Below are positions 5,050 to 5,308 of a stretch of DNA of 5,308 bases, in pieces. The DNA is from Synergistaceae bacterium (GTDB lineage Bacteria; Synergistota; Synergistia; Synergistales; Aminobacteriaceae). A program made the translations under genes and the position numbers. The stretch lies in NCBI GenBank assembly GCA_017458545.1, contig JAFTBA010000058.1, forward strand, positions 1 through 5,308, in the 5' to 3' direction. The notes under the pieces are model-generated. The model worked only from the letters and a program-made list of their open reading frames with translations. It made no database searches and was not told the DNA's origin. Each line of letters starts with the position of its first letter. The first letter of the stretch is position 1.

Positions 5050-5308
5050 ATGTTGAGTATGAGAACGAGAATGATGTTGCTTGTAATTGCCGTAACTGTC
5101 GGTTTACTTGCGGCTTTCCTCGAACACAAAGGGGTTATAACTTTCAAAAACAGGAAAACGGATAACAGGTCAGTTTACGAAATCAGCAGCTATGAAGCGA
5201 TGTTTGACATTAACATTTCTGAGGATCTTGCTGTGAACGGCGGTTTTATTGATACTGATACCCCTGACGGAAGAATTACCCTTAAAATCCCTGAAGGAAC
5301 TAAGGAAG
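5050..5308 (+). CDS. Unrecognised protein with N-terminal membrane segment (partial, runs off the window)
   Basis: 86 codons are visible and the frame is still open at the window edge. The start is ATG at 5050, with AGGAGG 7 nt upstream. Residues 1-8 include two arginines (MLSMRTRM), followed by a hydrophobic stretch at about 9-23 (MLLVIAVTVGLLAAF). This is a signal anchor or an uncleaved signal peptide, since no clear signal peptidase site follows. The rest is polar and rich in beta-forming residues (VYEISSYEAMFDINISEDL, then DTDTPDGRITLKIPEG). The protein is therefore predicted to sit in the membrane with its main part outside the cytoplasm. I do not recognise a family. It lies 25 nt after the J-protein gene and is probably co-transcribed with it, but a functional link is not shown. 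Confidence 0.75.
   Translation, partial: MLSMRTRMMLLVIAVTVGLLAAFLEHKGVITFKNRKTDNRSVYEISSYEAMFDINISEDLAVNGGFIDTDTPDGRITLKIPEGTKE

Overview
The window looks like a piece of bacterial chromosome with short spacings, overlapping genes and moderate GC in the genes, around an AT-rich gap. The organism is most likely an anaerobe of the Synergistota or a Bacillota-type lineage. This rests on a secreted SpoIID/LytB-domain protein inside a ruvC/queA operon, the heavy use of TTG and GTG starts, and strong AGGAG-type ribosome binding sites. The assignment is an inference from memory of gene order, not a proof.

Left part (1-3591, all on the minus strand, read right to left): a compact operon nadE -> yebC -> ruvC -> spoIID-like -> queA (queA is cut by the window edge). 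Neighbours are separated by 5, 0 and 7 nt and the last pair overlaps by 4 nt (GTGA), so translational coupling is likely. The products are NH3-dependent NAD synthetase, a YebC/TACO1-family translation or regulatory factor, the Holliday junction resolvase RuvC, an exported SpoIID/LytB-like peptidoglycan enzyme with an unusual insertion, and the queuosine enzyme QueA. nadE, yebC and ruvC start with TTG and queA with GTG. ruvA and ruvB, which often follow ruvC in this kind of cluster, are absent here.

Middle (3592-4148, 557 nt): a non-coding divergent gap. It holds a minus-strand -10 box for the nadE operon. It also holds a good plus-strand promoter (TGTACA, 18 nt, TATAAT with a TG extension, 3736-3765), several strong hairpins and inverted repeats, and a plus-oriented intrinsic terminator (4027-4066). 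A terminator pointing right in a gap between divergent genes implies a transcript of about 290 nt that starts and ends in the gap: an unrecognised structured small RNA, or an attenuated leader of dnaJ. This is the most interesting part of the window.

Right part (4149-5308, plus strand): a class B J-domain co-chaperone (CbpA/DnaJ-like, no zinc finger), followed 25 nt later by the start of an unrecognised protein with an N-terminal membrane segment and a very strong ribosome binding site. The two are probably co-transcribed.
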